Shown here one piece after another: positions 7,631 to 14,031 of a stretch of 14,031 bases of DNA; the first letter of the stretch is position 1, and the number at the start of each line of letters is the position of its first letter. Source of the stretch: Acidobacteriota bacterium (GTDB lineage Bacteria > Acidobacteriota > Terriglobia > Acidiferrales > UBA7541); contig QHYF01000003.1 in assembly GCA_003224075.1 (NCBI GenBank), positions 1 through 14,031 on the forward strand, in the 5' to 3' direction. The position numbers and the translations under genes were made by a program. The notes beneath the pieces were generated by a model that was not told where the DNA came from, made no database searches, and was given only the letters and a program-made list of their open reading frames with translations.

Positions 7631-7872
7631 GGGGAAAACCGAAAGTCCTGGACTGTTCGAGCGGGGACTACTTCGACCGGCACACTTCCTGAAGCAGGAG
7701 CACCCTCCTCGTTAACGGGGCGAGGTTGAACAGACTGGCGTCCGCATGCGCTCACGGTAAAATCGTTCGAGATATCATCGCCCAAGCGGATATGTTCGGG
7801 AATCTCAGCGTGCGCGACTGCAACGAGAAACAAGAAAACTAAGAGTAGTGAAGGCCTTCTCATTAGACGCAT
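7561..7872 (-). CDS. Small secreted protein of unknown function in the EPS block
   Basis: This is a 103-residue protein. Residues 1-22 form a classical signal peptide: basic MRLMRRPS, hydrophobic LLLVFLFLVAVAHA, cleavage probably after AHA. The mature part is about 80 residues, mostly polar, with a single Cys (SACGRQ), and ends DAEPFHLSGQDRLLFWSVQRT. I recognise no family. It starts 93 bases after the kinase stop on the same strand; an alternative ATG lies three codons in, and neither start has a clear ribosome site. Its conserved tail recurs as a broken copy at 6063-6180, so the family has been duplicated here. Export to the periplasm or surface and position suggest an accessory EPS role, which is inference. 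Confidence 0.65.
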   Translation of the reverse strand: MRLMRRPSLLLVFLFLVAVAHAEIPEHIRLGDDISNDFTVSACGRQSVQPRPVNEEGAPASGSVPVEVVPARTVQDFRFSPSDAEPFHLSGQDRLLFWSVQRT

Positions 7873-7965
7873 TCAAACACAGGAGCTTACGTACTTACAA
7901 AAGATTGTACTTCAGTTCCTCGGGCCGCTCAACGAAAAAACATCTAGGCGCCCTGAGACAATTTT

Positions 7966-8892
7966 CTAAGTCGCCTTTTCTGCATTCTCAGACAAATGCC
8001 CGTGATAGTACGCGCCGTAGGAGTCGCGCTTCTCCACCTTGTTGAGTACGACTCCGAGTAGATTCTTGTTCTGAAATTCTTCTGCTGCTTTCTCTGCTTC
8101 GCCGACATGTGTCATACCTGCCTGAACCACAAACAAGACTCCGTCTGCGAGGTCAGCAAGAATGCTTGCGTCGTGGACCAGCAAAGCCGGCGGAGAGTCG
8201 ATAATGATCCAGTCGAAGGCCGATGTAAGGAGGTCGAGCAGGCGTTTCATCCTTTCATGCAGCAGTAGTTCGCTTGGATTGAACACCGGGCTCCCGCCGG
8301 GGATCAAGAAAAGATTTCCCTCCATTCCTTTTTGAATTATGGAGTATTCATCTGCTTCGCCTCGTAGATACTCCGTTAGGCCCGGACGGCTCGGCGCGCC
8401 AAGTCCCACGTGCAATCTCGACATTCGTATATCCGCGTCCAAGAGGAGAACGCGACGCCCCGGTTGTCGGACGATCGACTGCCCAAGATTTGAAGCGACA
8501 AAGGTTTTCCCTTCTCCAGCGACGCTGCTAGTTATCAGAAGTCGCCGCAAAGTGCGGGTGCCTGCAATTTGGGAGAGACGCGAACGCAGAGTGCGAAACC
8601 TTTCTGCCCCGGAATGCCCTGAATTTGAATCTTGAAATGCGCTCGCGCGGGGATCGAGCCGCCAATCGGGGCGGGAGCATCTCCTCACAATCTCTTCATA
8701 GCGCATAGATCCGGTATGACCGCCACCGATAGTAGCTCGAGGCTGCTCGGCAAGCACCGCGACAACCGGCTCCACTGTGACGGGGCGGTGGATCTCGGCC
8801 GCGACGTCGGCAACATCTCTGTCTAATCCAGCTCCAATCTGCGTGGATCTCTCCTGCGCTGCCTTCTTCAATGCTTCATGGATGCGACTCAT
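7966..8892 (-). CDS. BY-type tyrosine kinase, CpsD/CapB family, regulating EPS chain length
   Basis: This 308-residue cytoplasmic P-loop tyrosine autokinase would pair with the Wzz protein encoded just upstream. It shows Walker A SSVAGEGKT (122-130, K129), Walker A' RVLLLDADIR (147-156), and Walker B WIIIDSPP (228-235). The oligomerisation motif EX2RX2R is at E97-R100-R103. A short C-terminal tyrosine cluster (Y292, Y295, Y296) is the likely autophosphorylation site. The start is ATG 8892 (MSRIHEALKKAAQERS), preceded by GAGGAA four bases away. It lies 28 bases after the wzz stop, so it is certainly co-transcribed. The tyrosine cluster is shorter than in enterobacterial Wzc/Etk tails. The kinase is separate from the membrane protein, as in Gram-positive CpsC/CpsD systems. 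Confidence 0.94.
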   Translation of the reverse strand: MSRIHEALKKAAQERSTQIGAGLDRDVADVAAEIHRPVTVEPVVAVLAEQPRATIGGGHTGSMRYEEIVRRCSRPDWRLDPRASAFQDSNSGHSGAERFRTLRSRLSQIAGTRTLRRLLITSSVAGEGKTFVASNLGQSIVRQPGRRVLLLDADIRMSRLHVGLGAPSRPGLTEYLRGEADEYSIIQKGMEGNLFLIPGGSPVFNPSELLLHERMKRLLDLLTSAFDWIIIDSPPALLVHDASILADLADGVLFVVQAGMTHVGEAEKAAEEFQNKNLLGVVLNKVEKRDSYGAYYHGHLSENAEKAT

Positions 8893-8920
8893 CTTTTCCT
8901 CAAACGCCCTTCCACACCAG

Positions 8921-10420
8921 TCAGTTCTTTGCGGAGACCGGTCGGTTTATTACCCCTGTGGTCTCCGCGCTCACGCCGGCAATCTGGAGAACGGGGACGC
9001 TCGCCAGAACGGGAAGCTTCAAATGCAACTCAATTTCTCTTTCCGTATGCAGGGTCTGGTCCATTGCCATTAATACATACAGGATCGCCAAACCCAGTGC
9101 GAAACCCGCGCCCAGCCCACCCCCAGCGAAATACAGATTCTTGGGGAAGGAGGGCTTCATCGGAAGACTCGGTGGGTCAAGCACGCGAAATTGCTCGCCC
9201 TCCTGCTGATGTGCTAAGTCTGTTGCCATGGCTGAATTCTCTCGCTTCTTCGAAAGCTCGTTATAAAAATCCAGGGCGCTCTGATAGCTGCGCGTCAACT
9301 CCTTCAGCTGTTGTTCCACCCCCGGAATGGCCTGTATGCGCCCTTCAAGAATTCGCGTTTGATCCTGGATTTGCGCCTGCCGCTTCGTCAGATCTGCAAT
9401 GTTTATTTCATCCTGTCGCAGTTTCGCGCGGAGTTGTTGCATCTGAGGTGTTTCAGCTGCCACCCGCGTTCCCGCGGCAGGATTATCGTTATTCGGCGTT
9501 TCCGCCATCCTCTTCTTGAGCTCCTTTATCTGATTTTTTGTTTTGATCACATCAGGATGTTCTGCCGTGTACCGCGATTCGAGAGCAGTCAATTGGTCCT
9601 GTAAAACCCGCAACTGATCCTCGATCGTTTCAGGGTTCTTTTCCGCCCGGGATGCTTTCCAGTTTGCTTCCTGCTGGCCAAGGAGAGATTCATTGAACGC
9701 TTTATCCTGCTGCGCTCGGCTGAGCGCTTGCGTATTAGCCTCTAGTTGTGAGTTCAGCGTGGTCAGCAGGCTGAGATTGGCCTGCTCCTCCTCCGGCAGC
9801 GATCCCATCTTTTCGCGCTTGAATTGGGCGAGCTTAGCGTCCTGTTGATCGAGCTTGGCTTTTGCTTCATCCAGTTGCTGACTGAGAAAAGAAGTCGTGC
9901 GGGCGGCCTGTTGCTCCAAAGCCCTCGCGTTTTGTTCCATGAACATAGAAGTAATTTCGTTACAAATCTGCTGGGCGGTCTGCGGATTGTTAAAAATCAC
10001 ATTCACATAAAACCCGGCCAAACTCCGATCCTGGGTACCGGGCATCGGCTCCAGCGGAGAAATGTCTATCGCCTTTCTTAGGCGCTCAACCAAGTCCTCC
10101 ATATGGATTTTGTCGCGGTCCTCGTGGTAAAGGCCGAACTTCTCAATGATCGGTTCCAAGCGAGTCCGGCTCAAAATCTGTTGTTTCATCGATACCAATC
10201 GCTGATTCAAGTCTTCCGTCACGACCGGCTTCACAATATCTATCGGAACAGTGGGTTTGGCCACAAGCACTAGCGTCTGAGACGTGTATTTTTTCGGAAG
10301 CTGCGTGGCGGCAAGCAACCCGAGCGACCCGCAGCCCACAGTGGAGACGACAACAATCCACCAGTGCTTCCGGACCACCCTCCAAATGTCAGCAAATCCG
10401 AACTCACCATTCCGAACCAT
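8921..10420 (-). CDS. GumC/Wzz-family polysaccharide chain-length and export protein
   Basis: This 499-residue inner-membrane polysaccharide co-polymerase sets EPS chain length and would activate the kinase downstream. Transmembrane helix 1 is about 20-42 (HWWIVVVSTVGCGSLGLLAA) after the short cytoplasmic FGFADIWRVVRK. The periplasmic part is long and coiled-coil-rich (about 170-400, many Q/E/K heptads). The family's proline-rich motif VLDPPSLPMKPSFPKN precedes transmembrane helix 2 (about 431-453). The C-terminal tail of about 46 residues has no kinase domain, consistent with the separate kinase gene. ATG 10420 is preceded by GGAGAG with good spacing, and a sigma-54-like site lies 47-63 bases upstream. 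The ORF on the opposite strand at 8878-9519 is a shadow. Confidence 0.94.
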   Translation of the reverse strand: MVRNGEFGFADIWRVVRKHWWIVVVSTVGCGSLGLLAATQLPKKYTSQTLVLVAKPTVPIDIVKPVVTEDLNQRLVSMKQQILSRTRLEPIIEKFGLYHEDRDKIHMEDLVERLRKAIDISPLEPMPGTQDRSLAGFYVNVIFNNPQTAQQICNEITSMFMEQNARALEQQAARTTSFLSQQLDEAKAKLDQQDAKLAQFKREKMGSLPEEEQANLSLLTTLNSQLEANTQALSRAQQDKAFNESLLGQQEANWKASRAEKNPETIEDQLRVLQDQLTALESRYTAEHPDVIKTKNQIKELKKRMAETPNNDNPAAGTRVAAETPQMQQLRAKLRQDEINIADLTKRQAQIQDQTRILEGRIQAIPGVEQQLKELTRSYQSALDFYNELSKKRENSAMATDLAHQQEGEQFRVLDPPSLPMKPSFPKNLYFAGGGLGAGFALGLAILYVLMAMDQTLHTEREIELHLKLPVLASVPVLQIAGVSAETTGVINRPVSAKN

Positions 10421-10466
10421 GCGTTTCTCTCCGTGAGAAAGAGATCAGACTGCCCCACGAGAACAC

Positions 10467-10483
10467 AAGCACGCGCTTTGCCA
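10467..10483 (-). promoter_or_regulatory. Sigma-54-type promoter before wzz
   Basis: The minus strand reads TGGCAAAGCGCGTGCTT, with GG at -24 and GC at -12 exactly 10 bases apart. TGGCA and TGCT match the consensus; three other consensus positions differ. Transcription would start near 10457, leaving a leader of about 37 bases that includes the wzz ribosome site. Confidence 0.42.
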
Positions 10484-10985
10484 TGCCAGTTTAGTGTCGG
10501 CAAGGGCTCGCTGGCTGTAATATGCTTTTTTAGAGTAACTTACGGATCGTTCCCCTCATGCGGATCAACCGGAATCCTAAAGACTGCTTAGTGGCCCCTC
10601 GAAAAGTGGAAGTTCTCTATCCACAATGTCCTATAATTGGCTACTCTCGCTCCTCCTCGGGGGGCGCGCTTATCGTAAATTCAAGTCCCAATTACGATAC
10701 ATCACCTTATCCATCATAAGTCCTTTAATTACAGATAGTTGGAATCGCTCAAAATCGATTCGCCTTAACCCCTGGTACCTCCTTGGCAGAGAAGGCCTCC
10801 GATGCATTGAGCGAGCTTCTGGCGGTTGATCTCAATTCTAAGAGTCACAATAACCGGCAGTGACGTTGTGCTTCCACAGGAAGCCGAGAGGTTTCGAAAC
10901 AGGCTCGAATCACATGCCTGGACTGTGGCTTACGAGTAGCTTCCGCGAATCATGCGGTTGTTCCAGCAAGATTAGGAAGAAGCAT
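10484..10985. other. Long gap between PAP2 and wzz, probable control region
   Basis: No ORF here has a recognisable domain. It holds the inverted repeat at 10671-10699, a palindrome GTTTCGAAAC at 10891-10900 flanked by GCC/GGC, and a plus-strand TATAAT at 10632 without a good -35 partner. An upstream regulatory region for wzz is the best reading. Confidence 0.4.
10671..10699. promoter_or_regulatory. Inverted repeat, candidate activator site upstream of wzz
   Basis: TATCGTAAATT and AATTACGATA form 10-bp arms with a single extra A, separated by eight bases (CAAGTCCC). The centre is about 200 bases upstream of the sigma-54-like element, the usual distance for an NtrC-type activator site. It could also form an RNA hairpin if transcribed, but no T tract follows. 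Confidence 0.4.
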
Positions 10986-11720
10986 TCAGCGCCTCACTAG
11001 GATCTGGAGGAGTTGGATAAGCTTCCAAGTGCCGTGAGCGGCGGCCCAGAGGGGAAGGTACAATTCCGCCGTTTCAATTGAAATAAAAAATAAAGAACCA
11101 TAAAAAACGCCTGGTGAAAGTTCTTGCAGCCGCCAGGCGGGACGCGTTATCCATGACCTCAGCCTAGCCCAGTTGGCTGTAGAAGCCGTTCCCATTCCAA
11201 ACAGACCGCCTACAGCAAGATCGGATGCATAGTGAATCCCCAGAAAGAGGCGGGGCAAGGCGATGAACAAGGCTGCGTACAAGTACAAGAAATATCCGAT
11301 TTTTCTGTTGACAAGAAACATCCCAGTCGCCAGCGCGAAAAACAGGAATGCATGGTCGCTCGGAAAAGAGCTCCAAGTTGCAAAATTGTACGGATTGAAG
11401 CCAGCGGCTAGTCGAAGGTGCAGGGCGGGATTAAACAGAGGTCGCGGCCGGAAAGGCAGGAGAAGTGCCAGCGCCCGAATGACAATTATTCCTGGAATGC
11501 ATACGAGCAAAGTGTGGAGCAGTATAGAACGCTTTTCCGTCACCTCGGCTTTGCCCGCTTCCTCCTTTGAATGAAACCAAAGATAAAAGAAAACAGTTAG
11601 AAATAAACCTCCCTTGATGAGCTGGCTGCACTCCGCAAAAGAGACAATTTCATCCAAAATCCACCAACGGTGGGCAAACCCATTAACGAAGACAGAAATG
11701 CTCGCATCAAGTTGACTCAC
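10986..11720 (-). CDS. PAP2-family membrane phosphatase, possibly undecaprenyl-diphosphate phosphatase
   Basis: This membrane protein of the PAP2 superfamily hydrolyses lipid phosphates or diphosphates. Numbered from an upstream TTG at 11738: FRPRP at 96-100, PSDH at 126-129 (His129), and R163-x5-H169-x3-D173 are the three signature motifs. The first motif lacks the usual Lys seven residues before the Arg. About six hydrophobic segments are visible, including two beyond the catalytic core. I prefer GTG 11720 (VSQLDASIS) because AGGGGA lies five bases before it; the TTG at 11738 has no ribosome site. It is in the same direction as wzz but 565 bases away, so it may be a separate unit. Recycling of the undecaprenyl carrier for EPS would fit the context; substrate is inferred. 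Confidence 0.88.
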   Translation of the reverse strand: MSQLDASISVFVNGFAHRWWILDEIVSFAECSQLIKGGLFLTVFFYLWFHSKEEAGKAEVTEKRSILLHTLLVCIPGIIVIRALALLLPFRPRPLFNPALHLRLAAGFNPYNFATWSSFPSDHAFLFFALATGMFLVNRKIGYFLYLYAALFIALPRLFLGIHYASDLAVGGLFGMGTASTANWARLRSWITRPAWRLQELSPGVFYGSLFFISIETAELYLPLWAAAHGTWKLIQLLQILVRR

Positions 11721-11738
11721 CGACTTCCCCTGGGCCAA

Positions 11739-12010
11739 AAGAGTGATAAAGCGTCTTCAATCCTGAAGTTTCATGCCGCGGCCTGCAAGACGATGTGCCT
11801 AGGTAGTAAGCTATTGCCGTTACGCTCCTGGGTGAAGACAGCTTCCTGGAGAATCGGTTATCGTCGTTCGCGCCGAAAAACATCAGGGGCAGCGACGGAC
11901 CCGGCCCTTTACTGCGAGACAGTCCGATTCGCGTAGCCAGCGCATAGCTCGTCCAAGGGGTGGTTTGGTGAAACGCGACCTGCCGACAAGACACTGCAAC
12001 TCGGCCCCAT
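11739..12010. other. Gap upstream of PAP2, no convincing gene
   Basis: ORFs on both strands (for example 11707-11994 minus and 11670-11936 plus) show no family pattern. No clear sigma-70 or sigma-54 promoter for PAP2 was found. Confidence 0.4.
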
Positions 12011-12044
12011 AAAAAGAATAGCTATCCAAGGCAGACGCCTTGAA
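12011..12044 (-). terminator. Rho-independent terminator after the lipoprotein gene
   Basis: On the minus strand TTCAAGGC pairs with GCCTTGGA (8 bp with one G-T pair) around loop GTCT. The run TTCTTTTT follows about eight bases later. It lies 23 bases past the stop of the repeat lipoprotein gene and separates it from PAP2. Confidence 0.5.
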
Positions 12045-12066
12045 CAGTCGGAAATGCTGCTCGACA

Positions 12067-13242
12067 TTATGGGATGGCTGCCGAAACTTCGTTGGAGAAG
12101 GTGCTCTCGTTACCGCTGCCGTCCACAGCCGTGGTTACATAGAAATAGGTTGTGCCGTTCTGAACAGTCGCGTCCGCGTAAATGACTGCCGGGACGATTG
12201 AAGAATTGATCTTCGTGTACGCTGTCCCGCTCACCGTGCTGCGGTAGACATTGTATCCAGCGACCGTCGATGTACTCGCGGTCCAGGAGAGCGCCACGGA
12301 ATGCGTCACCACCGGCGCGGCTGTGAAGTTCACACCGCTGACGTTGGTCCCATTGACTGTGACGTTCTTAGACACGGGACTGAAAGCGAATCCAGTATTG
12401 GTTGGAGTTACCGTGTAGGTCCCGTTGGCTAATCCTGAAAAAGTGTAGTTTCCTGCGGCATCGGCGATTGTGGTGGCACTTGCGGGTCCGCTAAGCGTCA
12501 CCGTGGCTCCGGCTCCGCCTGTGAGCGGACTAAGCGATCCTGAAATGCTGAACGTCGAGCCAACTATCGCCGTGCCGGTGAAATTGATTCCCGTCACGCT
12601 TGCGCCGCTGACTGTCACGTTTTGATTCGCCGGGCTGAACGTGAAACCCGTATGGCTGGGAGTGACTGTGTATGACCCGTTGACCAACCCTGTAAAGGTA
12701 TAGTTGCCGGAGGCATCGGCAGTTGTAGTGGCGCTCCCTGCCCCGCCGAGCGTGACTGTGGCCCCGCTCCCGCTCGTCGCGGGACTGATTGTCCCCGAAA
12801 TGCCAAAGGTTTGAGCAGTCGCTGTAAAATTGATGCCTGTTACGCTGGCACCGTTTATCGTCGCGTTCTGGCTGGTGGGGTTGAACGTGAAACCTGTGTG
12901 GCTCGGCGTAACCGCGTAGGCTCCGTTAGCCAGGCCTGTAAATGTGTAGCTTCCCGAACTGTCCGCAGTTGTCGTGGCAGTCGCGGCTCCGCTCAGTGTA
13001 ACCGTTGCCCCGCTGCCACCTGCTGCCGGGCTGATCGTCCCGGAGATGCTGTAGGTTTGTGGGGGAGGTGGCGGAGACGTCTGAGTACTTTGCCCACTGA
13101 CCACGCCCGAACATCCCCACAGCAGAGACATGGCTGCGAGTAACCCTGCAAGTAGGAATCCGGGTCCGTCGCAGAATCTCTTGCTTCTAAAATACCTTGG
13201 CAGCACGAGCGGCTTCCCAACTTTTTCGACACCTACGCTCAT
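12067..13242 (-). CDS. Surface lipoprotein: three carboxypeptidase-regulatory-like repeats and an FN3 domain
   Basis: This 391-residue protein starts at ATG 13242 (MSVGVEKVG), with GGAG 11 bases upstream; the frame also has TTG at 13248. A basic N-region and the hydrophobic stretch FLLAGLLAAMSLLWGC form a lipoprotein signal with lipidation at C44. A short PPPPPP hinge follows. Three beta-sandwich repeats of 81-85 residues (about 64-144, 145-229, 230-313) each run from ISG.(I/L)SP through ATVTL.G, YTF.GL.NG, TP..TGF.F.P to V.GINFT. An FN3 domain (314-391) with SVALSWTASTSTVAGYNVYR closes the protein, ending SNEVSAAIP. No enzyme domain is present; structural or adhesive function at the envelope is likely. 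Its FN3 cap is nearly the same as that of the neighbouring right-edge protein. Confidence 0.88.
   Translation of the reverse strand: MSVGVEKVGKPLVLPRYFRSKRFCDGPGFLLAGLLAAMSLLWGCSGVVSGQSTQTSPPPPPQTYSISGTISPAAGGSGATVTLSGAATATTTADSSGSYTFTGLANGAYAVTPSHTGFTFNPTSQNATINGASVTGINFTATAQTFGISGTISPATSGSGATVTLGGAGSATTTADASGNYTFTGLVNGSYTVTPSHTGFTFSPANQNVTVSGASVTGINFTGTAIVGSTFSISGSLSPLTGGAGATVTLSGPASATTIADAAGNYTFSGLANGTYTVTPTNTGFAFSPVSKNVTVNGTNVSGVNFTAAPVVTHSVALSWTASTSTVAGYNVYRSTVSGTAYTKINSSIVPAVIYADATVQNGTTYFYVTTAVDGSGNESTFSNEVSAAIP
12071..12304. repeat. FN3-cap repeat, left copy (partner 13551-13784)
   Basis: This 234-base stretch aligns without gaps to 13551-13784 at a fixed offset of 1480. Exact shared blocks include GGGATGGCTGC, TTGATCTTCGTGTA and GTGCTGCGGTAGAC. 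Both encode the C-terminal FN3 domain of their gene, ending SNEVSAAIP. Confidence 0.85.
12304..13053 (-). repeat. Three tandem in-gene repeats of the lipoprotein
   Basis: Three units (12811-13053, 12556-12810, 12304-12555) encode the regulatory-like beta-sandwich modules. Their protein sequences agree at most core positions; linkers between them vary by a few residues. Unit lengths are all multiples of three. Confidence 0.8.
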
Positions 13243-13324
13243 AGCCAAGCAGCTCCGGGCTCTGCCTGACGCAGAGAATACGGCGATAGAGATCTCCTAG
13301 ATACTGCTTGGAAGTCCAAATTAG

Positions 13325-13345
13325 GTACAGGTATTGACCCTGTAC
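13325..13345 (-). other. Hairpin in the leader of the lipoprotein gene
   Basis: GTACAGG and CCTGTAC form a perfect 7-bp inverted repeat around a 7-base loop, 83 bases upstream of the lipoprotein start. There is no T tract, so it may be an operator or leader structure rather than a terminator. Confidence 0.35.
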
Positions 13346-13375
13346 GTTGGGACCCTCCAAGGTTCCGCGTGCTTC

Positions 13376-13441
13376 CCGGGGCGTGCCCATGGCGATACCC
13401 CGTAGCGACGCCGGCCGATTGCTTCGGCTACCCCAGAGGGC
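13376..13441 (-). ncRNA. Possible structured RNA or leader element
   Basis: On the minus strand GCCC/GGGC brackets two adjacent stems: GTAGC/GCTAC (enclosing GCCGA/TCGGC) and CGGGG/CCCCG with a 16-base loop. The stretch is GC-rich, compact and upstream of the lipoprotein gene. I compared it by eye with c-di-GMP, cobalamin, fluoride and SAH riboswitch consensus elements and found no match. GC-rich DNA forms such stems by chance, so this is weak. Confidence 0.22.
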
Positions 13442-13546
13442 ATATCACATACTATCCACTCACCGCAAATCTGGTCGACCGAATGTCCGCCCGACACGCT
13501 ACAACTCGTTGCGCGCACGCAGGCCGTACCGTTCAGACCGTGCCAT

Positions 13547-14031
13547 CTACGGGATGGCTGCTGAAACTTCGTTTGAGTGGACGCTCTCGTTGCCGCTAGA
13601 GTCCACCGCTGTAGTCACGTAGAAGTACGTCGTTCCGCTCTGCACGGTCGAATCGGTATAAGTGAGAACGGCAACCAGCGAAGAGTTGATCTTCGTGTAT
13701 CCGCTCCCGCTCACTGTGCTGCGGTAGACGTTATACCCGGACACCGTCGAGGTACTCGCATTCCAGGTCAGGGCCACCGAATGCTGCACGGGGGAAACGC
13801 CCGTTCCTGACAGAGAGACCGTAGCAGGTGATCCGGTCGCGTTGCTCACAATGGTGATGCTGCCGCTTACGGCCCCAGCCGTCGCGGGACTGAACTGCAC
13901 AACGAGGGTGATGGTCTGGGATGGAGAGAGCGTGACAGGTGCACCGCCGCCCGTCATGGAATAGCCAGCGCCGATCAAGTTGATCTGCGAAATTGCCACG
14001 TTGGAATTGCCCGTGTTGGTAATCGTGACGT
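13547..14031 (-). CDS. Choice-of-anchor-D / FN3 secreted protein, 5' end outside the window
   Basis: The frame is open to the right edge, so only the last about 160 residues are seen; GTG 13999 is internal. The upstream codons read VTITNTGNSN, continuing into VAISQINLIGAGYS, the repeating unit of choice-of-anchor-D (ASPM-SPD2-Hydin-like) beta-sandwich proteins. LSPSQTITLVVQFSPATAGA and a following GSITIVSNATGSPATVSLSG complete that module. An FN3 domain (QHSVALTWNASTSTVSGYNVYR through SNEVSAAIP) ends the protein, paralogous to the cap of the next gene. The protein is probably large, secreted and structural. The downstream gene starts 304 bases after this stop. Confidence 0.85.
   Translation of the reverse strand, partial: VTITNTGNSNVAISQINLIGAGYSMTGGGAPVTLSPSQTITLVVQFSPATAGAVSGSITIVSNATGSPATVSLSGTGVSPVQHSVALTWNASTSTVSGYNVYRSTVSGSGYTKINSSLVAVLTYTDSTVQSGTTYFYVTTAVDSSGNESVHSNEVSAAIP
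13551..13784. repeat. FN3-cap repeat, right copy (partner 12071-12304)
   Basis: This copy aligns without gaps to 12071-12304 and encodes the final FN3 domain of the right-edge protein. The two direct copies bracket the lipoprotein gene almost exactly, from just inside one stop codon to just inside the next. Confidence 0.85.

Noticed and set aside
8878..9519. Long plus-strand ORF (213 codons)
   Set aside because: It is antisense to the wzz and kinase genes, whose motifs are unambiguous, and its residue composition is Pro/Ser/Arg-rich shadow.
10621..10640. TATAAT on the plus strand
   Set aside because: There is no acceptable -35 at 16-18 bases and no plus-strand gene follows.
11707..11994. 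Minus-strand ORF of 95 codons upstream of PAP2
   Set aside because: No family pattern, and it overlaps the PAP2 start in another frame.
12304..13053. CRISPR-like array
   Set aside because: The periodicity is of coding modules of about 250 bases in one reading frame, not short repeats with unique spacers.
13376..13441. c-di-GMP (GEMM) riboswitch
   Set aside because: The conserved GGCAAACC and GACGCAAAGC elements are absent on both strands; only generic stems remain.

Overview
This window most resembles a chromosomal piece of an acidobacterium (Acidobacteriota, Terriglobia-like). The evidence is the style of the genes: large secreted fibronectin III/PQQ-propeller and choice-of-anchor-D proteins, a stand-alone tyrosine kinase beginning MSRIHEALKKAAQERS, and a sugar transferase with a degenerate GGDEF-like N-terminus. 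The assignment is inferred from protein character only. No rRNA, tRNA, transposase, integrase or CRISPR array was seen.

Layout. At 3-2717 (+) lies the 3' part of a very large secreted protein: two FN3 modules, an Ig-like module and a PQQ-type beta-propeller. It converges on everything else, which is on the minus strand. The convergent gap at 2718-3785 holds only weak small ORFs and candidate terminators. Reading the minus strand from right to left there are: a 5'-truncated choice-of-anchor-D/FN3 protein (right edge); a lipoprotein with three carboxypeptidase-regulatory-like repeats and an FN3 cap; a PAP2 phosphatase; a 565-base gap; a GumC/Wzz chain-length protein; a BY-type tyrosine kinase; a 103-residue secreted protein; a 370-residue protein with two related Cys-rich domains; a frameshifted remnant of the small secreted protein; a NusG-like UpxY antiterminator; and a polyprenyl-phosphate sugar-1-phosphate transferase.

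How it fits together. The central 3.8-11.7 kb is an exopolysaccharide (EPS) biosynthesis and control block. The sugar transferase would load the first sugar phosphate on undecaprenyl phosphate. Wzz and the kinase would set chain length. PAP2 could recycle the lipid carrier, and UpxY would help RNA polymerase through long EPS transcripts. Glycosyltransferases, flippase, polymerase and outer-membrane exporter are absent, so they must lie elsewhere.

Two sites with the GG-N10-GC spacing of sigma-54 promoters precede wzz (10467-10483) and upxY (5779-5795). A near-perfect inverted repeat (10671-10699) sits about 190 bases upstream of the first, where an NtrC-type activator would bind. This suggests a sigma-54-controlled EPS regulon.

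The least explained parts are the double Cys-domain protein, bracketed by an intact and a broken copy of the small secreted gene, and a possible structured RNA before the lipoprotein gene.
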